From positions 1-53,474 of the IMG/VR virus record IMGVR_UViG_3300025131_010455: a stretch of DNA of 53,474 nt; one strand, 5' to 3'. The notes beneath the pieces were generated by a model, which did no database searches, was not told the DNA's origin, and saw only the letters and a program-made list of their open reading frames with translations. Positions within the stretch are counted from its first letter, which is position 1; every line of letters begins with the position of its first letter. Made by a program: the position numbers and the translations under genes. This DNA comes from a virus. This document shows, one piece after another, positions 10,636 to 20,224 of the stretch.

Positions 10636-12455
10636 TATTTAACTGTTCCTCTTATATCGTGTTTTGGAAATTTAATCTCAAAAATTACATTGGCCGGACA
10701 TTTTATAGCTCTGCCATCGGGTGTTAAATTTTCTTCTATGTCCATAAAAGTGCTGGAGTGATCTAAAGTATCTTTTCTTAAAATTTTAACTCTGGTAGTA
10801 TCAGTGATACCTTCAACTGAATTAAGAATTTGATATACTTCTGTTATATTAAAGCTCTCCCCTATGTCAAAATAATTTAATGAGTAAAACTGCTCTAAAG
10901 TAGATGTGGCACCTTCTAAGGCTGCATACTTATTTGCTGCAGATCTGCTAAATAATTCAAATTCAATACCCAAATTGACAATTTTAGCATCTAAGATATC
11001 AATAGTGTCATTAATCATTTTAAATTGATTTAGCCATGTCTTTAAATTGTTTTTAATAGTTATTGGAGTCTTAATTAACTTCCCATTAAAATCTTCAGAA
11101 ATAACATATATATTGAGATTTCTTCTAAAAGAATCTGCATCTTGTGTAATATGACATCTTTTTATAGAACCAAATTGACCAGACATTTTATAAATTAAAC
11201 TTTTATAATCATTTAAAGTGACAGCACGATTTTGCGTCGCAAAATGGTGCTGTGTGCGAAATCTTAATTCATCTGTTGTGGGGTTTCGAACTGAGCCAAC
11301 AATCGGATTTTCATTATCGCACTGCAACGAAGTGACCACATCTGAAATCGAACTTGCAACTAAAGTTTCCCCTTCTATTGCAGCAGGAAAATCAAATTCA
11401 GATTGTGTAACTTTTGTAACAGATCTTGCCGCTGTGTTAACATTTGTTATAGAATTTATTCTATAAACCACAGTTAGTGTTGTATTTGCTGGAGCTACAC
11501 CAAATTTGTTGCTTTTAATTAATTTATTCGGATCAAACGAGTCGTCCGCAATATAATTTTTTCCATGTAAATTTAAAACCACGTTTTCTGGATGTACAAG
11601 ACCAGCGTCTGATAGTTCATCATCTGAACCATGGCCAAAAATAAGCTGCACTCTCTCAATAACATCTCTCCGTGCAATAAACCTTCTTGGCACTTTAATG
11701 GGTTTTAAAATATATGGAGCTTCTTTTTTGTCAGCTGATGTATTTTGTAAAAAATTGTATACTACATCTTGTGATAAATATTCTACTTCATGCCATATGT
11801 GCCCCCCAGAATCAGTTACAGAAATTATATCTGTTACGTTAGCGCCATTTAATGTAATTGTTTTAAATCTTTGAGCCTCATTTATTATAAAATCTTCTGT
11901 TGCTATTTCTCCAGATACAACACGGCCATATCCTTTGATTGCGTAGTGAGTGGGCGCGCCCGTATCAGAATTTACTTTTGCAACAACAACTTCATTGTTT
12001 GGCAATGAAAAATCAACATTTTCCGTGAGCATGAACGACACACCAGCGTTTGAAGTAACTGCGGTATTTCCTCTTTTCAAAATCGGTATATATTTTTCAT
12101 CCACGCCAATTCCATTTGATTTTGCCGGCGCTAATACATAAAATGCGACCACGCCAGTTGCAACTGGATTAAAATTATGGTGATATCCAGCTTGCTGACT
12201 AAGTCTTAAGACATTTCCATATTCTATTGCTGTATCTAGAAAACACTCATTCGCCTGGTAGTCTAAATAAAAAGATAAAATATCGCCAACATAAGCTACG
12301 GTATCAACCATTAAAGAGCCAAATGAATTGCTAGAAAAGTCCCTAAATGATAGAGGATAGTATCTTCTAACATGCTCTAATAAGTCCTCGCGGATTGTGT
12401 GGAATTCTCTACTAGTGTAATTAATTGCTGGCTCAAATTTTAATTCATCAGACAT
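10635..12455 (-). CDS. Baseplate wedge protein, gp6/J-like
   Basis: 606 residues, close to T4 gp6 (about 660). The N terminus (INYTSREFHTIREDLLEH, then a Phe-Ser-Ser-Asn-Ser-Phe-Gly stretch and VDTVAYVGDILSFYLDYQAN) is characteristic of gp6-type wedge proteins of T4-like phages. The C-terminal third (residues of about 400-600, including FRTQHHFATQNRAVTLNDYKS) matches the conserved Baseplate_J part. In T4, gp6 dimers join wedges around the hub and trigger sheath contraction. The gene lies directly after a gp25-like gene, the order conserved in contractile tails (gp25-gp6, P2 W-J). The start is supported by a GAGG ribosome-binding site. Confidence 0.9.
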   Translation of the reverse strand: MSDELKFEPAINYTSREFHTIREDLLEHVRRYYPLSFRDFSSNSFGSLMVDTVAYVGDILSFYLDYQANECFLDTAIEYGNVLRLSQQAGYHHNFNPVATGVVAFYVLAPAKSNGIGVDEKYIPILKRGNTAVTSNAGVSFMLTENVDFSLPNNEVVVAKVNSDTGAPTHYAIKGYGRVVSGEIATEDFIINEAQRFKTITLNGANVTDIISVTDSGGHIWHEVEYLSQDVVYNFLQNTSADKKEAPYILKPIKVPRRFIARRDVIERVQLIFGHGSDDELSDAGLVHPENVVLNLHGKNYIADDSFDPNKLIKSNKFGVAPANTTLTVVYRINSITNVNTAARSVTKVTQSEFDFPAAIEGETLVASSISDVVTSLQCDNENPIVGSVRNPTTDELRFRTQHHFATQNRAVTLNDYKSLIYKMSGQFGSIKRCHITQDADSFRRNLNIYVISEDFNGKLIKTPITIKNNLKTWLNQFKMINDTIDILDAKIVNLGIEFELFSRSAANKYAALEGATSTLEQFYSLNYFDIGESFNITEVYQILNSVEGITDTTRVKILRKDTLDHSSTFMDIEENLTPDGRAIKCPANVIFEIKFPKHDIRGTVK

Positions 12456-12469
12456 CTTTTTTCCTCTTG

Positions 12470-12871
12470 TTAAACATCCATAGTTGCCACATCAATATCC
12501 AAAAACGCCAACTCCCTCATAAGAGGGACTGTATATACTATGCGCAGCTGCATTGCGTTATCTACCATGTCAGGAATTTGATCGCGAGTTAACATAAATA
12601 TTTTTTCTATTTTAATCTCTGGCATATAAATTTGCGCTTGCTCCATGATAGCGCTTTTCAACTCTTGCCTTATATCGACAGTGTCTGGCTCAAAAAGATA
12701 TCTTCGAAGACCAACTCCATAGCGCGGTGTCATCATTCGCTCACCAGGGGCTGTCAATATTAGCATCTTCAAATTTTGTCTAATTAATGTTTTTCTATTC
12801 TTAATTAATGTATATGCGCCATCTATACTATCAACTTCGAGCGGCAAACGAGGAGCATAACCTACAGCCAT
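12470..12871 (-). CDS. Baseplate wedge protein, gp25/GpW-like
   Basis: 133 residues, the usual size for T4 gp25 and P2 gpW. The conserved block around residues 25-60 is present: IRQNLKMLILTAPGERMMTPRYG, followed by GLRRYLFEP. This is the 'lysozyme-like' GPW_gp25 fold, which is structural rather than enzymatic and helps start sheath assembly. An AAAGGAG ribosome-binding site precedes the ATG. The 57-base gap upstream, after the 2081-aa gene, is one of the longer gaps in this module. I see no convincing hairpin or late promoter there. Confidence 0.93.
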   Translation of the reverse strand: MAVGYAPRLPLEVDSIDGAYTLIKNRKTLIRQNLKMLILTAPGERMMTPRYGVGLRRYLFEPDTVDIRQELKSAIMEQAQIYMPEIKIEKIFMLTRDQIPDMVDNAMQLRIVYTVPLMRELAFLDIDVATMDV

Positions 12872-12928
12872 TTATGTTTCTCCTTTAAAACTAAATAGAT
12901 TTTTGTTCGAAAAAGGGTCTAAAATATG

Positions 12929-15900
12929 TTATTCTTCACCTACGAGTTTATAATCCGGAGAATCAACTGTTTCAGGACATGGCGATTCCAAACCTGCTTC
13001 TTCGGCCTCTGCAGCTTCATCCTCTTCCCACCAGGCTGGCAATCTGAAATTTTCTAAAATCCATGCAGTCATTCCAAGCGGGGTCCATGGAAATTTTTTC
13101 CACGAAGGATCAATCAAACCGGCTATTCCTTTTATAATTTTAATAGGAGTCATAGTGATAATTTTGCTTGGATCAAATGGTACGACCCCAACGACATTCA
13201 TTATATCTCCAAAAAGACCTAAATCTGGAAAACTAAAGCCACCTTTGAGACCTTCTGATTCATTTTTGTAATCATGTGCGTTTAATAAAGTATAAAATAC
13301 TGATTTTATATTAGATTTTGTATTTTTAAAAATATCTTTAAATTTAGGCTGCAGAGACAAATAATAATGGTTCTGCATTGCAATAAAAGAAGCTAATTCA
13401 GGTAAATTAAAAATTTGTTTAAATAATAAATTATAATTTTCATCTTCAAGCATCATGGCCATTAATTGTTCACGAGGATATACTTCTTCTAACGACTCCA
13501 CTGTGCTAAAATAATCTATTGGATGATCTTCATCGATTGGTATTTGCACATCAATTAAAGGTACAGAAAAAATATGATCCGATTTTGTCTGAGGGACCTC
13601 GGAACCTTGACCTTTGACAAGAATTTTATGATAATACGCTTTTTTCTGTGACCCGGTGGGGAAATCACCAGAAAATGCAGGAGTTGCATATTTTTTAAAA
13701 GGCGATTCTGCCCAAATGTCAATTCCACCTTTAAACTCTGAGCCTACTTCTGTTGCGAAAACCATCCTTAAACCATATTTCCACTTAAAATATTTTCTGT
13801 GATCTTTCTCATGCCAATTCGTCGCGAATTCGCCCTTTTCACTAGTTATTTTTATCCACAACTCTTTCCATGTTTGTATATTAACATACCCTATGTATTT
13901 TTTTCTATTATCTTCATCTTCCCAAATATTACCATATAATGTCTCTTGGTCCCCGTCAGCCGTCCCCCACTGTATAGCATCTTTTAGTTCCTGTGTAAAG
14001 TCTACATGCAGATATGGCTGTAAATAAAATCCCAAGCGTCGACCACCATCTAAAGTCCCAAATAAATTAGAAGTCTTTGAGCCAAATAAGAATGGAGATT
14101 CATCGTTCCATATCAAATCGTTTTGGTGTATTCCCTGTCCCTCGTTTGGATCACCGATAAACCAAACGCCGGCATCTCCTTCTATACTCGGCATTCTATG
14201 GAAAATGTCTTTGTCAAGATTTTCATATAAACATTTATTTAAAAACCAATCATCGACTGTTGATCCTACCACCATATATTGTTTCATCTTTTCTGAAACT
14301 TCTATTAATTCTCCATACATAATATGCCTAAGCTCTCTTCTCGATTGGTTTTCTGATACAACTAACTGTATAGAAGCTTGATCCGGGAATTCATTTAAAT
14401 GAAGTTTGCCCGGGGCGTCAGAATCATCAAAATTGTAAGGCTCCTCAGTTATAGGATCTTTAAGTATTGTTTCTCCTCCTTGTTTTAATTCCCATTCGTT
14501 GTTAATTTTATCATAACGCTTGTTGACTAATATGTCGTGTATTGCTTTTTTTATATCTTCAGGATAAGTAGGATAATTTAAAGATACATGAGAGAATGTT
14601 GCTTGCTCATCTCTATATATATTCAAATCATCCAATACATGTTGTAATAAATAATCTAGAAAAGCATCATTTAGAATTGTTGAAAAATCAAATTTAGAAT
14701 GCATAAATACATTTGATAAAACCATTTCCACTGCATATACACGAAACAAGGTCATAACAAGTGATTCTAAATTAGATAATTCGAACGGACCAGGCCCATC
14801 CACAATCCCTGGTGAAGTTCCACATTCTAATTCGTTTTGTCTTTTTTTGGCATTAGCTTTTATTCCATCAATGTCTAATAAATTAGTCGTTGTGACGGGA
14901 ATAGGACAATCTTTACTCACAGCAGTTTTAAATGAGTCTTTAAAGATCTTTGATAATTTTTTAACGTTATCAGTCTCCCAAAAATAAGAATCTGTAGTTT
15001 GCCATGAAAATTCATTTAAAAAGTTTCTTGTTGTGAAGGGGAAAGCTCTTTCTGAAAAATATTTTTGAATCAAATGATGGTCTGTGTACGTGATGAGCAG
15101 ATTTGCATCTATAAGTTCGCTAAATTGCGCAGATTGCCAAGTTTTAAAATTTAACCATTCATCACTCCAGCCGGCCTCATTGCCTTCCATTTGATATACC
15201 GATGGCCAAAGGAAGTTTTTAAGGTCATAAGTTGGCACCCACTTACCTTCTTTCAGTCGGAGAATATAAAAACGTTTCAAAGGCTCTGCAATATCTTTTT
15301 GTTCACTTTGGCTTTTTATAACATATGGTTGAGTATGAGCGAAAACAAGATCTTTTCCTCCGATATCTTTCTTCTCATATGTGCCCCATATCATTCCGGT
15401 CTTTGACTTCCCAAAATTATTATTTTTTAATAGCCAGGCTTTCAATTCTGGTCTGACTTGCTGTTCGGCCGATGCATCCATGGATGGAATGATCGTAGGC
15501 GCGCCTTCCTCGGTCAAAGCAGTTTGCAATACTTTTGCCATGACCGAGGCCTGTAGTACTTCATTGTCGTCAGTCCACGCCGCAGGAATAAGATATTCAA
15601 AAAACCCTTGAACATCTGAAGCAAAAGATTTTAAAATTGGTTGGAATAATGTATCTTGTACCAATTCAGAAAGATAAGTCTCAGCTTCTGGTTTGATTGG
15701 TCTTTGCATGCCTTGAGAAATGCCATTTTCATCAGTGCAATCCTCCATGCCAGGTTCTGGGAGATTATCAAACATTGTCTCTGGATTACCCGTTGCAACA
15801 TCAAGAGCCTTCATAAAAACATCTTTTTGTGCCTGTTTAATGGCATCTAGCATGTCTTTATTTTGTTCCGGTGTCAGACGATCGTTTATCAGCGCGTCTC

Positions 15901-18900
15901 TATAGCTTGTTCTTGGGTCACCTGGAGGACATACTTCTTCATATTTTATTTGTACTCTGTTCAAGTCATTAACAATTTCTTCGCAAAAAGATGCATCAAT
16001 TAATTTACCAAATCTTCTGAAAAGAGATTTAATTTTTGTTTTAGTATTTAAGGCCATGGCTATTTCGGGATAGCCTTTCTCTATTATTCTTTCAATGTAA
16101 GTTAAGGTTCCCTCAGAAGGAATTCCATTAATTAATGTACACAATTCTCTTGGAGTAAGAACCGCAGATACATCTTCTAAGAATTTTTCAAAATTAGCTA
16201 GCGTTGGGCGCTTATAGTTCTTTTCATTTGTTTGCGCAATAAAAGGTAGAGGATCTAGATCACTATGTACATCAGGAGTCTCAATTCCAAAATCATTAAA
16301 TAATTTTCTTGCAGAATTTAATCTTTTTGCTTCTTGGTCGAGGAGATCGCTCAATTGTTGTGCACCGGGCAAATCATTTTCACTGCTTTCATCTTCAGGG
16401 TTTAAGCCGAGTGCTTCTGCCAATGCCTTCATGCCCTCTTCACAATATTTAATTAAATCCTGTAAAAGTCCAGAAACAATGCCTATAATCGCAGCTGTTA
16501 TTAATTCTAAAAGTGCTCTTTTAATTAACTGAGCAAAGGCCCACAAAATATCATCAGTTGGATATTTTGGTCTCGCCGGCCAGGTTGGTTTTTTGGGCAT
16601 AAGAACCTTTACAAACTTTTTATATGAAAACTCAAGCTCTCCCTTTGTCATTTTTTCTAAAAGATCTAAAAATTCTGGAATTAATCCAATTATGCCTTCA
16701 CAAATTATTCTTTTAATTTCTGGATCCTGCAGCGTTGCTATACTGGACATAAATTTTTGTTCGATATTTGCGGCGCCACCGAGCTGCTCCGGAGGTATCG
16801 TGGATCCAATACTTTGGTTCCAGGCCGAATCTGCTGCCATCTTATCAGCCTCTGCGCCACTAAGCTTTATTTCCAAGTAAGTAATACTGTTCTCGTTAGG
16901 TCCTACTGCGTCCGGACCATCACTTGAAGAGCCTTTCAGCTTATTCAACATTTTTTCTAGCTCTTTTTTTTCTGTCTCTTGTTCTGATGTTAAGTTGCCC
17001 CACGATTCAAACATACTTAATTCATTTAACTGAAGTAAAGTTATAGCATACTTTTCTTCTTGCAGGTTTAATTCTTTCTCGTACACCTCCATGTCAAGCT
17101 GAGCTGCCTTTACTGATGTATCTTGTTGAACTTTGGCATCCTCTATGGCGCCAATAGTTTCTTGGAATTCTTCATCAAAACTTCCTGCATAATCAAAAAA
17201 AGTTTTTCCAGAACCAGGCGGCATTTCAGTTGCAAACAAACTTTGTATTATTGAATCAATACCTAATTTATTTAATGCAGCTTCACATAATATTTGTAAA
17301 ATATTTTCTGGCCACAAACATGCCACTAGTTTAGCAGCATATTGACGTATATCTATGCGGTGTAAAATTCTTTGATAAACATCCCCTAGAGTATCTAAAT
17401 CTTTAGGATCCCTAGTTGCCTGACTAGAATATAAATCATCTACAGCACTATGCCAATCCCTTCGAAAATTTAAATAATTTCTTTTCCAAGTTAATTGAGT
17501 TACTGCAGCATTTTGCTCGCGAGCTTCGGATTGCTGGCGGATCACGGCCGTGTTGGCGCCGGCTTTTTCAAGTACTTTTTTAGGATCTTTTGTTGTTGGC
17601 GGTTCAGATACTATGCTTCTTTGAGGGTATATATTCTTGTCGATAAAGGTTCGCCATGGTGTTTTTGCAACTGTTTTTTTAGAAAAACCTTTTGTGCCAT
17701 AAATCATATGTCTAAGGTTGTATAACAAGGACATACATTCTGAAGATTTAATCACTTCCGAATTATATAAAGCAATTTTATGAGATGCTCTTTTGTACGA
17801 CAAGATCTTATCGGGGTCATCCCACAAGTTTTCAGCAAGAATCCAAGATTTGTCAATGTGATCGACAACCCCTTCTTTAAGCACTTCACTTTTAAAATCA
17901 AATGTTTTTCCCCGCTTGGACTTAAGCAATCTTATAGAGATAATTCTATATTCATCATCAAACGTAAATTCAAAAGCATATTTTGAACGGCGGTTAAATA
18001 TTTTTTTTGCATTCAATTCTTTTGGTAATTTGGCAACATCTATAAGCTTTTTAAATTTATTATAAAATGTATTTAATAACTTTGCAGTTTCTTCTAAGTC
18101 CAATGCCGGCTTTAAGTTTATATCTTCAGCAGCCTCTATTTGTTTATGATAAAAATGTAAAACACCTTTTTCTGAATTTGCGCACAAGAAGTCTAAATCT
18201 TTCTTAAAGTATTTTGCTGGTAGATATGTAACTCTTGATATCTCATGGGCATTGTTAACATCTTTAAGACCTTTAACTTCTATAGTTTTAGACTGTAGGT
18301 TATCAATATCTTTTTTGAGTATGCGCACGCGAACAAGTACACGATCTAGCGACTCTTGCGAATGTGGTGGTTGAGGTCTAATTCGTAAATGAATGCCATC
18401 AGCAAAGCTTTCTGGGACATGCGCATCTGTCCAATCTCCGTACTCCCCCGTATACTCTCCTGGTTCTTTTTTATTATAGTACTCTGCAATAAGTTTATAG
18501 CCTTCTTTGCTAGCTGTCTTTTTTATTTCATCAATCGCCCATGTGTCGCCAGAAAATTCCTTAAGAGATGTAATTATACCTCCCGACTCCGGATGCGTCG
18601 CCAATAATACGATATTATAAAATAATTGTTTGCTTTCAGCAGGTTGATAATATTCCTCGGCTGTCCATGGCGTTGCTGCTGGTCTATTCCACCAATCAGC
18701 GATAATTTCTGGAACTGGTGGTGGCGATAGCTCTTGCTGTACATAAAGTTTTTTTGCAGTTACATAATTTCTAAAATTTTCCTCATCTATTTCAATTTCT
18801 ACAGTATAATTTACAGTATTTTTCGCATAGTCTACTTCTAGTGTATTAGATATATATTCAATATACCAACTAGCAATTTCATTATTTAATGCGGATGTTT

Positions 18901-19174
18901 CGTTATTATTGAGAATATTATTTGCTATCTTCTTTAGAACATCGTCGGTTGATTGGTTTTGCCCACTTATCCACTTTTGTATTTCAGGTTGACTTGAATA
19001 AGTGGTACCAGAATTTGATAAATATTCTTTAGCTTTTTCAAAATATGTCTTAAAAGCAAATCTAACAGCTTTTTCATATAAAAGCTGTTTTTTTGAATCA
19101 GAGACATCATCCAGAGACTTCCCGGGTTGGTGGACAACATCGATATTTGCTGTAGCGCGTAATATTGCAGTCAT
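12929..19174 (-). CDS. Very large predicted baseplate/tail protein of unknown fold
   Basis: 2081 residues, in one frame. I do not recognise a family. Visible features are: a mixed, charged N-terminal 600 residues; a region of about 675-750 rich in Glu, Lys and Gln with heptad-like spacing, likely a coiled coil; a hydrophobic helix near 886-908 (LLELITAAIIGIVSGLLQ); many Trp-rich stretches at 1400-1800; and an acidic C terminus ending in VGEE. There is no signal peptide. The gene lies between the spike-like gene and the gp25-like gene, inside the baseplate operon, so a structural role at the hub-wedge interface, or a protein ejected through the tail, is the best inference. A P-loop-like PPGSGKT near residue 651 lacks a visible Walker B partner. 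Confidence 0.85.
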   Translation of the reverse strand: MTAILRATANIDVVHQPGKSLDDVSDSKKQLLYEKAVRFAFKTYFEKAKEYLSNSGTTYSSQPEIQKWISGQNQSTDDVLKKIANNILNNNETSALNNEIASWYIEYISNTLEVDYAKNTVNYTVEIEIDEENFRNYVTAKKLYVQQELSPPPVPEIIADWWNRPAATPWTAEEYYQPAESKQLFYNIVLLATHPESGGIITSLKEFSGDTWAIDEIKKTASKEGYKLIAEYYNKKEPGEYTGEYGDWTDAHVPESFADGIHLRIRPQPPHSQESLDRVLVRVRILKKDIDNLQSKTIEVKGLKDVNNAHEISRVTYLPAKYFKKDLDFLCANSEKGVLHFYHKQIEAAEDINLKPALDLEETAKLLNTFYNKFKKLIDVAKLPKELNAKKIFNRRSKYAFEFTFDDEYRIISIRLLKSKRGKTFDFKSEVLKEGVVDHIDKSWILAENLWDDPDKILSYKRASHKIALYNSEVIKSSECMSLLYNLRHMIYGTKGFSKKTVAKTPWRTFIDKNIYPQRSIVSEPPTTKDPKKVLEKAGANTAVIRQQSEAREQNAAVTQLTWKRNYLNFRRDWHSAVDDLYSSQATRDPKDLDTLGDVYQRILHRIDIRQYAAKLVACLWPENILQILCEAALNKLGIDSIIQSLFATEMPPGSGKTFFDYAGSFDEEFQETIGAIEDAKVQQDTSVKAAQLDMEVYEKELNLQEEKYAITLLQLNELSMFESWGNLTSEQETEKKELEKMLNKLKGSSSDGPDAVGPNENSITYLEIKLSGAEADKMAADSAWNQSIGSTIPPEQLGGAANIEQKFMSSIATLQDPEIKRIICEGIIGLIPEFLDLLEKMTKGELEFSYKKFVKVLMPKKPTWPARPKYPTDDILWAFAQLIKRALLELITAAIIGIVSGLLQDLIKYCEEGMKALAEALGLNPEDESSENDLPGAQQLSDLLDQEAKRLNSARKLFNDFGIETPDVHSDLDPLPFIAQTNEKNYKRPTLANFEKFLEDVSAVLTPRELCTLINGIPSEGTLTYIERIIEKGYPEIAMALNTKTKIKSLFRRFGKLIDASFCEEIVNDLNRVQIKYEEVCPPGDPRTSYRDALINDRLTPEQNKDMLDAIKQAQKDVFMKALDVATGNPETMFDNLPEPGMEDCTDENGISQGMQRPIKPEAETYLSELVQDTLFQPILKSFASDVQGFFEYLIPAAWTDDNEVLQASVMAKVLQTALTEEGAPTIIPSMDASAEQQVRPELKAWLLKNNNFGKSKTGMIWGTYEKKDIGGKDLVFAHTQPYVIKSQSEQKDIAEPLKRFYILRLKEGKWVPTYDLKNFLWPSVYQMEGNEAGWSDEWLNFKTWQSAQFSELIDANLLITYTDHHLIQKYFSERAFPFTTRNFLNEFSWQTTDSYFWETDNVKKLSKIFKDSFKTAVSKDCPIPVTTTNLLDIDGIKANAKKRQNELECGTSPGIVDGPGPFELSNLESLVMTLFRVYAVEMVLSNVFMHSKFDFSTILNDAFLDYLLQHVLDDLNIYRDEQATFSHVSLNYPTYPEDIKKAIHDILVNKRYDKINNEWELKQGGETILKDPITEEPYNFDDSDAPGKLHLNEFPDQASIQLVVSENQSRRELRHIMYGELIEVSEKMKQYMVVGSTVDDWFLNKCLYENLDKDIFHRMPSIEGDAGVWFIGDPNEGQGIHQNDLIWNDESPFLFGSKTSNLFGTLDGGRRLGFYLQPYLHVDFTQELKDAIQWGTADGDQETLYGNIWEDEDNRKKYIGYVNIQTWKELWIKITSEKGEFATNWHEKDHRKYFKWKYGLRMVFATEVGSEFKGGIDIWAESPFKKYATPAFSGDFPTGSQKKAYYHKILVKGQGSEVPQTKSDHIFSVPLIDVQIPIDEDHPIDYFSTVESLEEVYPREQLMAMMLEDENYNLLFKQIFNLPELASFIAMQNHYYLSLQPKFKDIFKNTKSNIKSVFYTLLNAHDYKNESEGLKGGFSFPDLGLFGDIMNVVGVVPFDPSKIITMTPIKIIKGIAGLIDPSWKKFPWTPLGMTAWILENFRLPAWWEEDEAAEAEEAGLESPCPETVDSPDYKLVGEE

Positions 19175-19183
19175 ATAAATTCC

Positions 19184-20203
19184 TTAATTTGTGTTATTAA
19201 AACTACTCAATATGTAGAAAGGTCCGGTATCATTACAATAAAGAGGTTCCAAATTAGCTAAATTCCTTTTTTGTGCTATTATCGATTTCAAAGTTTGCGA
19301 CAATTGTCTTGTTAGAGCATTGGCGCCTTCTGGTGCACAGTTTGGTGAAGGGCTAGTTGGTATACCAAAAAATGGAGAAATGTGAGTGTGAGCTGCAATT
19401 GCGGCATTATACTTCATCTGAGAGCTTAAAAAACCAGAAACAATACCGTTTAAAGCACCTAGTTGTTCAAATATCTCTTGTATGCACTGCACCATGTTGA
19501 ATCCTTTGACCATCGGTTGCAGATCTTCATCGTTATTACCGGCAATTAAATCAATGCCGCCAGCAGATTCCAACAAACCTCCCTGAGAATTATGTATTCC
19601 GCCGGCTGAGCCAGGTCCATGAGTAATTAATTTAATGTTCTCTCTTCCAATTAATCTAATTCCATCTGCTTGTAAGGCTATAGCAGATTTTGGATTTTCA
19701 TCTAATCCTGCACTTCCAATAGTTCCTGGTGCTAATTTAAAATTATAATCAATATCAGTTTTTTGACTAATATAAATTCTAGCAGCATCCATTGCAATTG
19801 TTGGTTCTTCTCTGGATACACTTTCTGGTATTTCTCTAGTTGCAAATATCGGATCAACATAAATTCTTTCGCCACCTACATTTTCTTGCTTTGGATGTGG
19901 CGCCATTCTACCGACACAAAGGTCAATCATTCCAGATTGAGTATCACCCCTTCCACCATATCCACTAGTTATTCCGGACGGCCGGTCTCGGCCAAGGACA
20001 ATAAATGTATTATTTTGTCCTTTATAGATTGTTTCACACTCAGCTTCAATGAAATGTGGAATTCCCTCAACAAGTGTACCACAAGATACGCCACATTCTA
20101 AAGCATCTTTCTGTTCAGAAGTTCTTCTATTTTGAGCAGCCGCAACATCTAATGGCAAACCTGAAAGATTAATTGCTCGTTTTGGCTTATTTATTCGTCC
20201 CAT
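19184..20203 (-). CDS. Predicted central spike/puncturing baseplate protein
   Basis: 339 residues. The middle (residues of about 165-210) holds short beta repeats of the kind seen in gp5/gpV spikes: AIALQADGIRLIGRENIKLIT and GGIDLIAGN. Near residues 270-285 it has AAHTHISPFFGIPTSPSP, an H-x-H motif followed by a Pro/Ser-rich segment. H-x-H pairs bind iron at the tips of P2 gpV-type spikes, so metal binding here is an inference from that family. The gene lies between the envelope-hydrolase genes and the wedge genes, as expected for a hub or spike protein. A GGAG ribosome-binding site lies upstream of the ATG. Confidence 0.7.
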   Translation of the reverse strand: MGRINKPKRAINLSGLPLDVAAAQNRRTSEQKDALECGVSCGTLVEGIPHFIEAECETIYKGQNNTFIVLGRDRPSGITSGYGGRGDTQSGMIDLCVGRMAPHPKQENVGGERIYVDPIFATREIPESVSREEPTIAMDAARIYISQKTDIDYNFKLAPGTIGSAGLDENPKSAIALQADGIRLIGRENIKLITHGPGSAGGIHNSQGGLLESAGGIDLIAGNNDEDLQPMVKGFNMVQCIQEIFEQLGALNGIVSGFLSSQMKYNAAIAAHTHISPFFGIPTSPSPNCAPEGANALTRQLSQTLKSIIAQKRNLANLEPLYCNDTGPFYILSSFNNTN

Positions 20204-20224
20204 TTCTTTTATCTATCTCCATGT

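Noticed and set aside
12872-12928. Terminator or late promoter in the gap before the gp25-like gene
   Set aside because: The sequence has AT-rich runs but no stable hairpin with a T tract and no TATAAATA on the minus strand.
17201-17228. PPGSGKT-like P-loop in the 2081-residue protein
   Set aside because: There is no Walker B or other ATPase motif nearby, and the Met-Pro-Pro context lies in a flexible region. A chance match is likely.
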